A stretch of DNA of 64,000 nucleotides from VXYL01 sp965243175 (GCA_965243175.1 OZ251532.1:930001-994000); one strand, 5' to 3'. Positions 33,337 to 42,603 are shown, counted from the stretch's first letter. The notes: generated by a model from the letters alone, not told the origin. Made by a program: numbers and translations.

Positions 33337-34230
33337 GAAGAAAGGCTGCGCTTCGACGTTCTCGCACCGGCCTTCGTCCAAGTCCAAGTGCATGCGTCCA
33401 CCGACATAGCCTGCACATTGGAGAACGCACGCGGCCGCCAGCTCGCCACGGACGGCACCATTGAGAGGAAGCATTCTAGCTCTTTTGCGGCGGTCCTGTC
33501 CCGAGGTACATACTACGTTCGACTCGGAGCTGTCGAGAGTACCCCCGCGACGTACGACATCCAAGTGAGCCAAGATCAGGAAGTGTCGAAGTCAGATCTC
33601 GTGGGGTATGGCGACACCCCCTTTAGCCGCGCCATACTGCCGCCAACGTATTGGGGAGAAGAGCGCCACGGCGTTGCATTGAAGGTTGGTGGCAAAGATT
33701 GGTGGTCAACCATGTCTATCAAGGAACTCTCGATAGACATGCGCCGAGGTACCCGCGACCGTTACTTCGAGACGACGTCGGAGCGTCAAGCCACCTTGAC
33801 GGCAGGTTGCGCTCACCTGTGGGTTGTCGATGTCCCAGGGATGTATGTTGACATTCGCACAACGGGCAAGGTAGATACCGTCGGCCGCCTTCTGGGGCCC
33901 GATGGCGATATTCTGGGAGAGAATGACGACAAGGGGAAAGGCCGTAACTTTCGCATCAAGCCATCTAAGGCAATGTGGGGCGAATTCGCGGTTTTAGTAT
34001 TTGGATACAACTCCAAGGAGAAGGGAGACTACCGCGTTCAAGTTCGACAGCCCTCCGTGTCTAGGGCGGGGGCGTCGGAAGCCCACCCTATGGAAAGTCA
34101 CGGCCTTAGGATCGTTTGGGACGAATACTCGAAGCGCCCGGCCGCTGGAGTCGGGACAATCACCTCCGGGGCAGCTGCGGCAGCCGTGGCAGTCGCGATT
34201 GGTGGCATGCCCAAGATTTTGGGGGGTTAG
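33337..34230 (+). pseudogene. 3' part of the IS-split PPC-domain gene
   Basis: These 298 codons (297 residues) continue the frame of 31263-31619 once the element and one target copy are removed. They encode two beta-sandwich segments of the pre-peptidase C-terminal (PPC) type. The first has LRFDVLAPAFVQVQV and GTYYVRLGAVESTPATYDIQ. The second has VGRLLGPDGDILGENDDKG and GDYRVQVRQ. The tail is Ala/Gly-rich (SGAAAAAVAVAIGG) and could enter a membrane. A GTG at 33388 could start a shorter product. The 3' end overlaps the convergent AAA ATPase gene by 4 bases. G+C is about 53 % in the line at 33661. Confidence 0.8.
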
Positions 34231-35723
34231 GAAGAACTGGCGTTCCTGATCCCCATCTCTTCGTACTTATCGCGTAACTCTTTCGCTTTGTCCTTCATCA
34301 TTAGCGCATGTCGCTTATTGCTGTCTATCGCGTCGCGAAGATCCTTCATCGCCACCCTCCTCTTGCCGTCAACGAAAGCTCTTTCGATCGCGTCCTTGAC
34401 CACACCCGCCAGATCTGCGCCAGAGAATCCCTTCGTTTCCTCAGAAAGTGCCGTGACGTCGACCTCTTTAATGTCCCTACCGCGTTTCTCATAATGCACC
34501 CTTAGGATCGCGACACGCTCCTCGTCGTCTGGGAAGTTCACATAGAAAGTCTCGTCGAAGCGGCCCCTTCGCAGCAGTTCCGGTGGCAGAACGGAGATGT
34601 CGTTCGCGGTCGCCACCACGAATACGGGCTTCGTCTTTTCCTGCATCCACGTTAGGAAGTAGCCGAACAGTCGGCTGGTGATTTCGGAGCCGCCACTGTT
34701 GCTGCCGCCGATACCCGTAAACGCCTTCTCGATCTCGTCCACCCAGAGTACGCAAGGGCTCACGGTCTCTGCAAGGCGAAGTGCGTTGCGCATGTTCTCC
34801 TCGCTGTCGCCGACATACCTTCCCATCAACGCCCCAACATCTAAGCGCAGGAGGGGCAAGCCGAAGAGTGCCGATGTCGCCTTTGCGGTGAGAGACTTGC
34901 CGCAGCCGGGCATGCCGACGATCATCATACCCTTCGGCGTCTCTATGCCGAACCGCCTTGCTTCGGCGAGGTCATTCATCACCTTCGCCTTTTGGAGTAG
35001 CCAAGCCTTCAATCCCTTAAGGCCACCGACCTCGTCCATCTCGGTGACGGCCGACACCATTTCTAGGGTGCCGCTCTTCTTGACGATCTGTTTCTTCTCC
35101 TCGATTACCAGCTCGATGTCGTCTGCTCCGACTACGCTGTCGCGCTGAAAGCCGCGGTTCAATAGCCGCGTGATCTCGTACTCGCCCAAACCCCTGCAGG
35201 CTACGACTAGCCTGGCGGCCACGGCTTCCTCGATGTCATAGCCGTGCGCCGCGCTATGCCCGTCGACAAGCCGTTCGATCTCGTCCTCGCTGGGCGGTTG
35301 CTCATCGAACACCGTGATGAATGGCTCAAGCTCAGGTGCAATGTAGCGCTTTGGGGAGACGAGGAAGACCGTCGCCCTGGACTCGGGGCGCTTATCGTTA
35401 ATGATCCGCCCTACCAGCATCCTCAGACGGGAGACTGCCTGCGGGCTGTCCGGCAGTATCGAGTGGGCATCCCGGATCACGATGAAGTGGTTGTTCATAT
35501 CTTGATCTAGGAAGTTGCTCAGCGCGGCTGGGAGATCCAAGTAGCGGGCTTGGCTTTGCTTGCTGCAGAAATCCACACAGCCGAGCGCCAGATTCCATTC
35601 GAGTATCTTCCGGCCGTCAGCTAGGCGACGGATGATTTCGTCGCATCGTTCGTCCTCGAAAGTAACGAGATAGAGGACGGGGTAGTGGGATTCCACGTAC
35701 GAACGCAACGCCTGTATGTCCAA
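34227..35723 (-). CDS. Ycf46-like AAA+ ATPase
   Basis: A 498-residue AAA+ protein. Residues ~1-200 resemble the degenerate N-terminal ATPase-like domain of Ycf46-family proteins (VLYLVTFEDERCDEIIRRL and IVIRDAHSIL without a P-loop). The active module follows: Walker A GMPGCGKS (270-277), Walker B LWVDEI (D329, E330), sensor-1 VVATANDI and the arginine finger RRGRFDE. The start is a TTG at 35723 with AGGAGGAG about ten bases upstream. It probably remodels or regulates partner proteins. The SIR2-like gene lies 67 bases upstream on the same strand, and the split PPC gene converges with a 4-base overlap. Confidence 0.85.
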   Translation of the reverse strand: MDIQALRSYVESHYPVLYLVTFEDERCDEIIRRLADGRKILEWNLALGCVDFCSKQSQARYLDLPAALSNFLDQDMNNHFIVIRDAHSILPDSPQAVSRLRMLVGRIINDKRPESRATVFLVSPKRYIAPELEPFITVFDEQPPSEDEIERLVDGHSAAHGYDIEEAVAARLVVACRGLGEYEITRLLNRGFQRDSVVGADDIELVIEEKKQIVKKSGTLEMVSAVTEMDEVGGLKGLKAWLLQKAKVMNDLAEARRFGIETPKGMMIVGMPGCGKSLTAKATSALFGLPLLRLDVGALMGRYVGDSEENMRNALRLAETVSPCVLWVDEIEKAFTGIGGSNSGGSEITSRLFGYFLTWMQEKTKPVFVVATANDISVLPPELLRRGRFDETFYVNFPDDEERVAILRVHYEKRGRDIKEVDVTALSEETKGFSGADLAGVVKDAIERAFVDGKRRVAMKDLRDAIDSNKRHALMMKDKAKELRDKYEEMGIRNASSS

Positions 35724-35790
35724 GCTCTTGTCTCCTCCTAGACGAGACGGACGGCCAGAAGGATGCCGCTTTCGGCTTGCTCTCTCGCTC

Positions 35791-36659
35791 TCACGTGGCG
35801 TCCCAGTTCAGCAATCTCTCCACCGCACCCTCCGTGACCTTCGCACTTTCGAGAAACACCTGAGGTATACCGCCGCCAAAGAAGCGAACATTGTCCTTGC
35901 CGAACAGATCTCGAGCCGCTTCCAGTGTTGTGCGAGCGTGCTCACATCGCCCATGTAGAAGCGGCGGCTGTCGAGGCGGACGGGGGAGTGGGCTAGATTC
36001 AAACCTTCTTGCTGCATGCGCTTCGCGATGGCCTTGGCGAAATCATAGTGATGATCCAGATGATCCCGTCTTCTTCGCCGGCCACGTTGCCAATCAACAT
36101 AGAACAAGGCTTGCAGCAGCATCTTCAAGGCATTGCGTGCGCCGACTACTTGCTGAGGCGATAGGAACTCATCGTGGTGACTTTCGTTATGCCCTTTGCG
36201 GAATCCATGGCCGCTCTGACCATGCATGTCGAGTAAGTTGAAAAGGTCGTTGACCTTGAAATCGCCGTCTTTCGCCATGCCTGGACAAAGACGGATGGCC
36301 GCTTGTAGAGAGGGCCAGTCGTACAAAGTTCGCAAGTAGATGATACGTTGCCGTAGTTCGTCCTTGCTAGCGCACGACCGCCAGTTGCGGCGCATGGCGG
36401 CCAGCTGGCACGGTTTGATGGTGAAATTCGAGTCCTCCCCCTCCGGGCCATCCCCGAGGACGGTTAGTAAGTCTTGAAACGCCGAACACCAAGGCTCGCA
36501 TTCGGTGACAGCACTGCGGACGCGCTGGTCCAACGAGTCTTCGGTATGACTGTCATACACCAGCTGGCGAAGGGCCTCACTTTGCGAGATCGTGGTCCTA
36601 AAGCCCAATGACGCCGTTGCTCCGGCACCCCAGAACATAACTCGTGAGTCTGGACTCAT
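35791..36659 (-). pseudogene. SIR2-like gene with an apparent -1 frameshift near the 3' end
   Basis: The annotated frame (ATG 36659) encodes VMFWGAGATASLGFRTT at residues 7-23, a Rossmann-type glycine motif as in SIR2-like NAD-binding proteins, followed by ~220 residues without clear motifs. After GDVSTLA (about 35945-35925) the frame becomes arginine-rich and ends at 35808. In the -1 frame the same DNA reads LEAARDLFGKDNVRFFGGGI, then PQVFLESAKVTEGAVERLLN, then WDAT and TGA at 35791. That looks like the true C-terminus. So one base appears to be lost, by mutation or sequencing error. If SIR2-like, it would bind or hydrolyse NAD; this is inferred from one motif. Confidence 0.6.
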
Positions 36660-36711
36660 TTGGTCCGCGACGTTAGCATCAGCAAAAGTCCCAGAAAGCA
36701 GTGCGAGATTG

Positions 36712-38247
36712 CTACGCGAACCAGTTCACAGGATTAAGTGCCTTGAGCACGATCTTGCCTGCTTCCATCACACCTTCAACGACATCCTCTACGACGCTGA
36801 CGGCCGTCTTGACGATGACCTTGCTAGCCTCCCACACTGCTTCGCCGATCTTGCTGCCGGCAATGCCACCAACGACCCCACCAACGATCGTTCCGACGGG
36901 GCCGAATATCGATCCCACTGCTGCGCCCTTCCCCGCGCCAACTAGACCACCAACTGCCGATGCTGTGGTCGTGCCCATCGCGTCCAGTGCTTGATCTGCC
37001 GTCAGTTCGCCGGTGGCCAGCTTGTACAGCACCTTGGCGTTCTCGATGCCAACATGGACGATACCAGCTATTGTGCCAGCAGGGGTGCGCTGCAGCACTT
37101 TGATCCAGCCGTTCCTAGCAGCAACGACAACGGCACCCGTCACCGCGGTTTGTGCGCCAACGCGAGCGCCGCTCTTGATCGAGCTCTTGAAGAAGGCTTC
37201 CATGTCCTCGCTCAGCGGCCGGTTGCGCTCGCCAGTGAACGAGTTCCAGAGCCGTCGTCCCAGAAAGCTCGCGCCCTCGAAAGCGCATGCGATGGCGGCA
37301 CCGTACAACGCCTGCTTGCCGATCATCTTGCCGACTTCGATGCGGTTGACGTCGTTCCACTTGTAGTCCCTGAATTCCCGCTCAAGCTGGGCCTGCTCTT
37401 GCAGGCGCTTGACCTCCTCTTTGGGGATCTCGGTCGAACGTACGCCATCGACTTCAATGCGGGCTGTTGATCCAGGAATGTCGCCCTCTTGGCCGGAGGG
37501 TACGAGCTTTCGCTGCCCGCGATAGTCGCCCTTGTCGAACAGCGCTTGGGTGGCATCGGCATCTTGGCCGTATTTGGACTGATAGCGGCGAACGACCTTG
37601 TCGTTGGCGTCCTTGACGACGATGTCCACCGAGTTCTTGCCCTGGCCTCCGAGGGCCTCGGCGCGCAGCGGACTGCCTTTGGCAGCCGCATCCAGATTGA
37701 AGGTGTTGACGTGGTGCCGCTCGGCGATGAAGCCATCCAGGTTCGGTGCCATGTTCATGGCCCCGCTCTGCGTGGTGAGCGTCTCGAGCATCCCGGCGTT
37801 GGCGTTCTTCAAGGCCTCGTCGATTCGATGGGCGTACTCGCCGACGTTCGACGCACCAGCAGCGGCGGCACCCCGTTCGATGCTGCTCGCCAGCCAACTC
37901 GCCTTGCTCTTGCCCTGTTCGAGGTGGTTCTGGAGGGACGCCTTGGCCTCGTTGGCCTGCTCGACGCCAGCGACCACCTCGTCCGCTGTCGAGACGAGAT
38001 CCGTTTCCGTGGCCCAGAGGTCCGGGTGGCGCTGGAACTCCTCGCGCAGCCACTCCGTCGGCGACTTCTCGTGCTTGTGGCGCTCCCAAGAGGCGACGAA
38101 GCGCTCGATCAGCTCCGCCGTTCTTCGTGCGTTGTCTTCCCCGCCGAAGACCTGCTCCGCAGTCCTATCGGCAAGCGCGTCCCCGTCGGCAAGCGCCTGC
38201 TCGTCTTCGCGTTCCGCCGGCAATGCGAGGGCCCCATCAGCAGCCAA
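36712..38247 (-). CDS. Nuclease-motif protein with glycine-zipper tail
   Basis: A 511-residue protein of a family I know only as hypothetical. Residues ~170-250 contain FIAERHHVNTFN (E176), KNSVDIVVKD (D207) and RRYQSKYGQDA (Q223-x-K225), a spacing that fits the PD-(D/E)XK/Mrr-type nuclease core. Residues ~305-400 hold hydrophobic helices. Residues ~425-470 form a glycine zipper (AVGGLVGAGKGAAVGSIFG, then GGVVGGIAG) like those that insert in membranes. TTG start at 38247 with AGGAG five to six bases upstream. It is the first gene of a run with the SIR2-like and AAA+ genes. A toxin, defence effector or surface protein are all possible. Confidence 0.6.
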   Translation of the reverse strand: MAADGALALPAEREDEQALADGDALADRTAEQVFGGEDNARRTAELIERFVASWERHKHEKSPTEWLREEFQRHPDLWATETDLVSTADEVVAGVEQANEAKASLQNHLEQGKSKASWLASSIERGAAAAGASNVGEYAHRIDEALKNANAGMLETLTTQSGAMNMAPNLDGFIAERHHVNTFNLDAAAKGSPLRAEALGGQGKNSVDIVVKDANDKVVRRYQSKYGQDADATQALFDKGDYRGQRKLVPSGQEGDIPGSTARIEVDGVRSTEIPKEEVKRLQEQAQLEREFRDYKWNDVNRIEVGKMIGKQALYGAAIACAFEGASFLGRRLWNSFTGERNRPLSEDMEAFFKSSIKSGARVGAQTAVTGAVVVAARNGWIKVLQRTPAGTIAGIVHVGIENAKVLYKLATGELTADQALDAMGTTTASAVGGLVGAGKGAAVGSIFGPVGTIVGGVVGGIAGSKIGEAVWEASKVIVKTAVSVVEDVVEGVMEAGKIVLKALNPVNWFA

Positions 38248-38364
38248 AGCCGCTCCTGCTTCAATCCAACTGATGTCGAACCATACGCCGCTGCAGCGAA
38301 GAAACCAAGGGGGTGGTCGGGCGCGTCAAGGCCCCTGCAAGACCGCCGTTGGGAGACGCTGTGG

Positions 38365-39255
38365 CTAGCCGACTTCCCGCGCCAGGCGTCGAATCATCCC
38401 CGCCAGTTCGTCGCGGTAGTCCTCGCGGCGCAGGCCGAAGTGGAACAGCGCCTCCAAGTGGGTCAGCGGATCGCCGGTCGTCAGCCACTTCCCGTCGCGT
38501 ACCGGGCAGGCGTACACGGCGCCGCCCTGGTTGATGTAGGCGGAAATCGCGTCCGTCAGCCAGAGTTCGTTGTTTTTGCCTGGGGGAACGCTCGCCAGCA
38601 CGTCGATGAAGTCCGCTGGCAGGATGTAGCGTCCGAAGCCCACTAGGGTGGAGGTCACGTTGGCAAGCGAGGGCTTTTCGACGATTCGCGTCACGCGCAA
38701 GTCGGCGTCGGTTTCCACCATGCCGTAGTTCGGCACTTGCTCGCGAGGAACCTCCTGCACGCCCAGAATCAGGCCGGGGGTGGCGTCGTACTGGGCGACG
38801 AGTTGGCGAGTGAACGGTACCGTGGCGCTCACCAAGTCGTCGCCGAAGGCGTAGACGAAGGGTTGGCCGCCCATCAGCGGGCCGGCGACGAGGGCTGGCG
38901 TGCCGTTGCCGTAGGGGCCGCGTTGGCGGATGTAGGCGGCGTTGACGAGTTCGCCGGTGCGGCGGATGGCGTCCACGCGCTCCTGCTGGCCGCTGGCCGC
39001 TAGGGCGTCTTCGAGGGTGGGGTGGCGGTCGAAGTGGTCTTCCAGCACTTTCTTGTCCCAGCGCGTGACGAACACCACGTCTTCGATGCCGCTCTCCGCC
39101 AGTTCTTCCACCAGGTACTGCACGATGGGGCGGTCGAGCAGGGGAATCATCTCCTTGGGAATCGCTTTGGTGGCGGGCAGGAACCGCGTGCCGCTGCCAG
39201 CCGCCGCGACGACGGCCTTGGTGATCGAGGAGTCGGGGGGTGCCGCGCTGGCCAA
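38365..39255 (-). CDS. galU: UTP-glucose-1-phosphate uridylyltransferase
   Basis: A 296-residue nucleotidyltransferase that makes UDP-glucose for envelope polysaccharides. It has the GalU opening VVAAAGSGTRFLPATKAIPK with the nucleotide-binding G-S-G-T-R-F-L-P, YLVEELAESGIEDVVFVT, VYAFGDDLV with the metal-binding Asp, and VPNYGMVE and EKPSLANVTS. Length matches E. coli GalU (302). The ATG at 39255 is 94 bases from the divergent glmU ATG, so the two share a promoter region. Confidence 0.95.
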   Translation of the reverse strand: MASAAPPDSSITKAVVAAAGSGTRFLPATKAIPKEMIPLLDRPIVQYLVEELAESGIEDVVFVTRWDKKVLEDHFDRHPTLEDALAASGQQERVDAIRRTGELVNAAYIRQRGPYGNGTPALVAGPLMGGQPFVYAFGDDLVSATVPFTRQLVAQYDATPGLILGVQEVPREQVPNYGMVETDADLRVTRIVEKPSLANVTSTLVGFGRYILPADFIDVLASVPPGKNNELWLTDAISAYINQGGAVYACPVRDGKWLTTGDPLTHLEALFHFGLRREDYRDELAGMIRRLAREVG

Positions 39256-39315
39256 TGGAACATCCTGTTACAAAACCACGCACGGGCTGCACACAATCCG
39301 CGCACCGCACGCTCC

Positions 39316-39321
39316 TATAAT
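39316..39321 (+). promoter_or_regulatory. Candidate -10 element for glmU-glmS
   Basis: A perfect TATAAT lies 28 bases before the glmU ATG in the 94-base galU/glmU divergent gap. No good -35 is visible at 17 bases (ACAATC at 39293-39298 is poor). A transcript would start near 39328 and leave a leader of about 22 bases. Confidence 0.4.
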
Positions 39322-39349
39322 GCCAACAAATGTCGAAGGTGTCGTGGCG

Positions 39350-40762
39350 ATGGCGTTGGAGGTGATCGTGCTGGCGGCTGGCGCGGGGACGCGAATGCGT
39401 TCGCGGCTGCCGAAGGTGCTGCATCCGCTCGCCGGTCGCCCGCTGCTCGCCCATGTTCTGGCCACCGCCGGTGCGCTGGCACCGAGCCGCATCCATGTCG
39501 TGGTCGGCGATGGGGCTGGAGAAGTGAAGGCTCACTTCTCTGGCAGGCCAGATGTCTCCTGGGTTCTTCAAGAACCGCGCCGGGGAACCGGCGATGCCGT
39601 GGCGCAAGCCCTGCCGGGCGTTGCGGAAAGCGCTACGGTTCTGGTGCTGCTTGGCGACGTACCGTTGATCGGCGAAGCCACGCTGCGGCGATGCGTTGAA
39701 GCGGCGTCGGGCGGCATCGGCATCGTCACCGCCGAGTGGCCGCAGCCGGACGGCTTCGGCGCGCGCATTCTCCGCGAAGGCGGGGAAGAGCGCGGGCGCG
39801 TGGTGGGCATCGTCGAGGAAAAGGATGCGTCCGAGGCCGAACGCGCCATCCGCGAAGTGAACGCTGGCGTGCTGGCGGCAGAGCGCGATTCGCTCGCGGA
39901 GTTGCTCGCCGCAGTCACGCCGGACAACGCCCAGGGCGAGTACTACCTCACGGACGTGGTGGCTTTGGCGGCGAAGCGGGGGCGGCGCGTCGAAGGCTTG
40001 CGTGTGCCAGAGCCGGAGCAGGCGCTTGGCGTCAACGACCGTGCGCAACTCGCGCAACTCGAACGCTACTGCCAACGCCAACACGCGAACGCGTTGATGG
40101 CCGCTGGCGTCGCCTTGGCGGATCCGGCACGGTTCGATGTTCGCGGCCATGTTCAAGCAGGCCGGGATTGCGCGATCGACGTGAACGTCGTCCTCGAAGG
40201 CGATGTGGTCCTTGGCGACGACGTGACCATTGGCGCCAACTGCGTCATCCGCGATGCCGTGCTCGGCAACGGCGTGGACGTGCAGCCGATGAGCTGCATC
40301 GACGGCGCGGTGGTAGCCGACGGCTGCCGAATCGGCCCCTTCGCGCGCTTGCGCCCTGGCACGGAGCTTGGCGAGAACGTCCACATCGGCAACTTCGTCG
40401 AGACCAAGAAGGCGACGTTGGGGAGCGGCGTCAAGGCCAACCACCTAGCCTATCTGGGCGATGCAAGCGTCGGCGAAGGCTGCAACATCGGCGCTGGTGC
40501 CATCACCTGCAACTACGACGGCGTGAAGAAGCACCGCACGGAAATCGGCGACCGCGTTTTCGTCGGCACCAACGCCACGCTGGTCGCGCCACTGGCCATC
40601 GACGACGAAGCGTACGTCGGCGCGGGTTCCACCATCACCTCCAACGTGCAACGCGAGGATTTGGCCGTTGGCCGCGCCCGTCAGCGCAACATTCAGGGCT
40701 GGACGCCACCAGCGAAGCGGCGATCCGCGAAAGCGCCGGAAACGGAAAGGCAGGAGGGCTAA
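39350..40762 (+). CDS. glmU: Bifunctional N-acetylglucosamine-1-phosphate uridyltransferase / glucosamine-1-phosphate acetyltransferase
   Basis: A 470-residue two-domain enzyme making UDP-GlcNAc for peptidoglycan and lipid A. The N-terminal uridyltransferase has LAAGAGTRMRSRLPKVLHPL, QEPRRGTGDAVAQALP and LLGDVPLI. The C-terminal left-handed beta-helix acetyltransferase (from ~230) shows hexapeptide repeats and RPGTELGENVHIGNFVETKK, NHLAYLGDASVG and GAGAITCNYDGVKKHRT. The start is the ATG at 39350 (MALEVIVLAAG). glmS follows after 5 bases, giving a single glmUS operon. Confidence 0.97.
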   Translation: MALEVIVLAAGAGTRMRSRLPKVLHPLAGRPLLAHVLATAGALAPSRIHVVVGDGAGEVKAHFSGRPDVSWVLQEPRRGTGDAVAQALPGVAESATVLVLLGDVPLIGEATLRRCVEAASGGIGIVTAEWPQPDGFGARILREGGEERGRVVGIVEEKDASEAERAIREVNAGVLAAERDSLAELLAAVTPDNAQGEYYLTDVVALAAKRGRRVEGLRVPEPEQALGVNDRAQLAQLERYCQRQHANALMAAGVALADPARFDVRGHVQAGRDCAIDVNVVLEGDVVLGDDVTIGANCVIRDAVLGNGVDVQPMSCIDGAVVADGCRIGPFARLRPGTELGENVHIGNFVETKKATLGSGVKANHLAYLGDASVGEGCNIGAGAITCNYDGVKKHRTEIGDRVFVGTNATLVAPLAIDDEAYVGAGSTITSNVQREDLAVGRARQRNIQGWTPPAKRRSAKAPETERQEG

Positions 40763-40767
40763 CGGCG

Positions 40768-42603
40768 ATGTGCGGCATCGTGGGCGCAGTGGCCGGGCGC
40801 GATGTCCCCGCCATTCTCGTCGAGGGACTGCAACGCCTCGAATACCGCGGCTACGATTCGGCCGGCATCGCCGTCACCGCCAACGGCAGCGCGGAAATCG
40901 CCCGCCGCCGCACCGTTGGCCGCGTCGCCGAACTCGCGCAGAACCTGCACGAAGCGCCGATCCACGGCGCCACCGGCATCGCCCACACGCGCTGGGCCAC
41001 CCACGGCCCGCCGGCCGTCGAAAACGCCCATCCGCATCTCTCCCGTGGCCGCATCGGCTTGGTTCACAACGGCATCATCGAGAACTACGAAGAACTGCGC
41101 GACGAACTCGAAGCGTGCGACTACGCGTTCGAGTCGCGCACCGATTCCGAAGTCGTCGCGCATCTCATCGACCGCTGCCTGGACGAAGAGGCGGATCTCT
41201 TCGAGGCGGTCGCGAAGGCCGTGCAGCGCTTGGAAGGTGCCTATGCGCTGGGCGTGATCGCCAAGGACGACCCGCACCGCATCGTCGCCGCCCGGGCGGG
41301 AAGTCCGCTGGTGGTGGGGGTCGGCATCGGCGAGAACTTCATCGCATCGGATGCGTTGGCGCTGCGTCCAGTCACCGATCGCTTCATCTATCTGGAGCAA
41401 GGCGACTTGGTGGATCTGTCGCCCCAGAGCATCAACGTCTGGAGCGCCGAAAACCGCACCGTGGTGCGCGCCACAGAACGCATCAAGCACGATGGCGACA
41501 GCGCGGACAAAGGCCGCTACCGCCACTACATGGAAAAGGAAATCCACGAACAGCCCACGGCGATCCGCAACACGTTGGAAGGCCGCCTAGGCAAGCGCCG
41601 CGTCTTGGAACCCTCCTTCGGCATCGATGCCAAGCAGGTGCTGGACGACACCCGCGCCGTCACCATCGCCGCGTGCGGCACCGCCTACTACGCTGGCGCA
41701 ATCGCCCGCTATTGGATCGAGGAACTCGCCGGCCTGCCCTGCAACGTGGAGATCGCGTCCGAGTTCCGCTATCGCAAGTTCGTCACGCCCCCCGGCGGCT
41801 TGTTCGTGACCATTTCCCAATCCGGCGAAACCGCCGACACGCTGGCCGCCCACGACATCGCCAAGGCGGCTGGCTTCGCGCACACGCTCACCGTCTGCAA
41901 CGTCACCACCAGCACCCAGGTGCGCGAATCGGACATCGCCTTTCCAACCGAAGCCGGCGCGGAAATCTGCGTTGCCTCCACCAAGGCGTTCACCACGCAG
42001 CTCACGGTGCTGATGATGCTCGCCATCCTGCTCGCCAGGCGCCGCGGGCTGCCGGCGGAACAGGAGCGCGAACTCGTCGATGCCTTGCGCGAACTGCCGA
42101 ACGTGGTGCAGGAAGCGCTTGCCTTGGACGGTCGCATTCGCCGTTTGGCGGTGGAGTTCATGCATCGCCATCACGCGCTGTTTCTCGGTCGCGGCGCACA
42201 CTATCCGGTCGCTCTGGAAGGGGCGCTCAAACTCAAGGAGATTTCCTACATCCACGCCGAAGGCTATCCGGCGGGCGAACTGAAGCACGGCCCGCTCGCG
42301 CTGGTGGACGAGGACATGCCGGTGGTCGCCGTTGCACCTGGTGGGGAGTTGGTGCGGAAGGTGCGCTCCAACTTGGAAGAAGTGCGTGCCCGTGGTGGCA
42401 GGCTCTACGTATTCGCGGATGCGGACGCGGGCATCGTCGATGCCGACGGCGTGACCGTGGTGGAAGTGCCGAAGACGCACCCCCTACTCGCACCCATCGT
42501 CTTCACCGTTCCCTTGCAGCTGCTCGCCTACCACACCGCCGTGCTGAAAGGCACGGACGTCGACCAGCCGCGCAATCTGGCGAAATCGGTGACGGTTGAG
42601 TAG
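40768..42603 (+). CDS. glmS: Glutamine-fructose-6-phosphate aminotransferase (isomerizing)
   Basis: A 611-residue enzyme forming glucosamine-6-phosphate. The N-terminal Ntn glutaminase begins MCGIVGA with catalytic C2, followed by RLEYRGYDSAGIAV and the oxyanion segment HNGIIENYEELR. Two SIS isomerase domains contain IAACGTAYYAG, TISQSGETADTLAA, ICVASTKAFTTQ, and the C-terminal LKGTDVDQPRNLAKSVTVE with the catalytic Lys. AGGAGG lies ten bases upstream of the ATG. No glmS ribozyme space exists, since glmU ends 5 bases before it. Length matches E. coli GlmS (609). Confidence 0.97.
   Translation: MCGIVGAVAGRDVPAILVEGLQRLEYRGYDSAGIAVTANGSAEIARRRTVGRVAELAQNLHEAPIHGATGIAHTRWATHGPPAVENAHPHLSRGRIGLVHNGIIENYEELRDELEACDYAFESRTDSEVVAHLIDRCLDEEADLFEAVAKAVQRLEGAYALGVIAKDDPHRIVAARAGSPLVVGVGIGENFIASDALALRPVTDRFIYLEQGDLVDLSPQSINVWSAENRTVVRATERIKHDGDSADKGRYRHYMEKEIHEQPTAIRNTLEGRLGKRRVLEPSFGIDAKQVLDDTRAVTIAACGTAYYAGAIARYWIEELAGLPCNVEIASEFRYRKFVTPPGGLFVTISQSGETADTLAAHDIAKAAGFAHTLTVCNVTTSTQVRESDIAFPTEAGAEICVASTKAFTTQLTVLMMLAILLARRRGLPAEQERELVDALRELPNVVQEALALDGRIRRLAVEFMHRHHALFLGRGAHYPVALEGALKLKEISYIHAEGYPAGELKHGPLALVDEDMPVVAVAPGGELVRKVRSNLEEVRARGGRLYVFADADAGIVDADGVTVVEVPKTHPLLAPIVFTVPLQLLAYHTAVLKGTDVDQPRNLAKSVTVE

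Noticed and set aside
35925..35950. Programmed -1 frameshift in the SIR2-like gene
   Set aside because: No slippery X-XXY-YYZ heptamer is visible, so mutation or sequencing error is more likely.
40763..40767. glmS ribozyme
   Set aside because: Only five bases separate glmU and glmS, leaving no room for the ribozyme.
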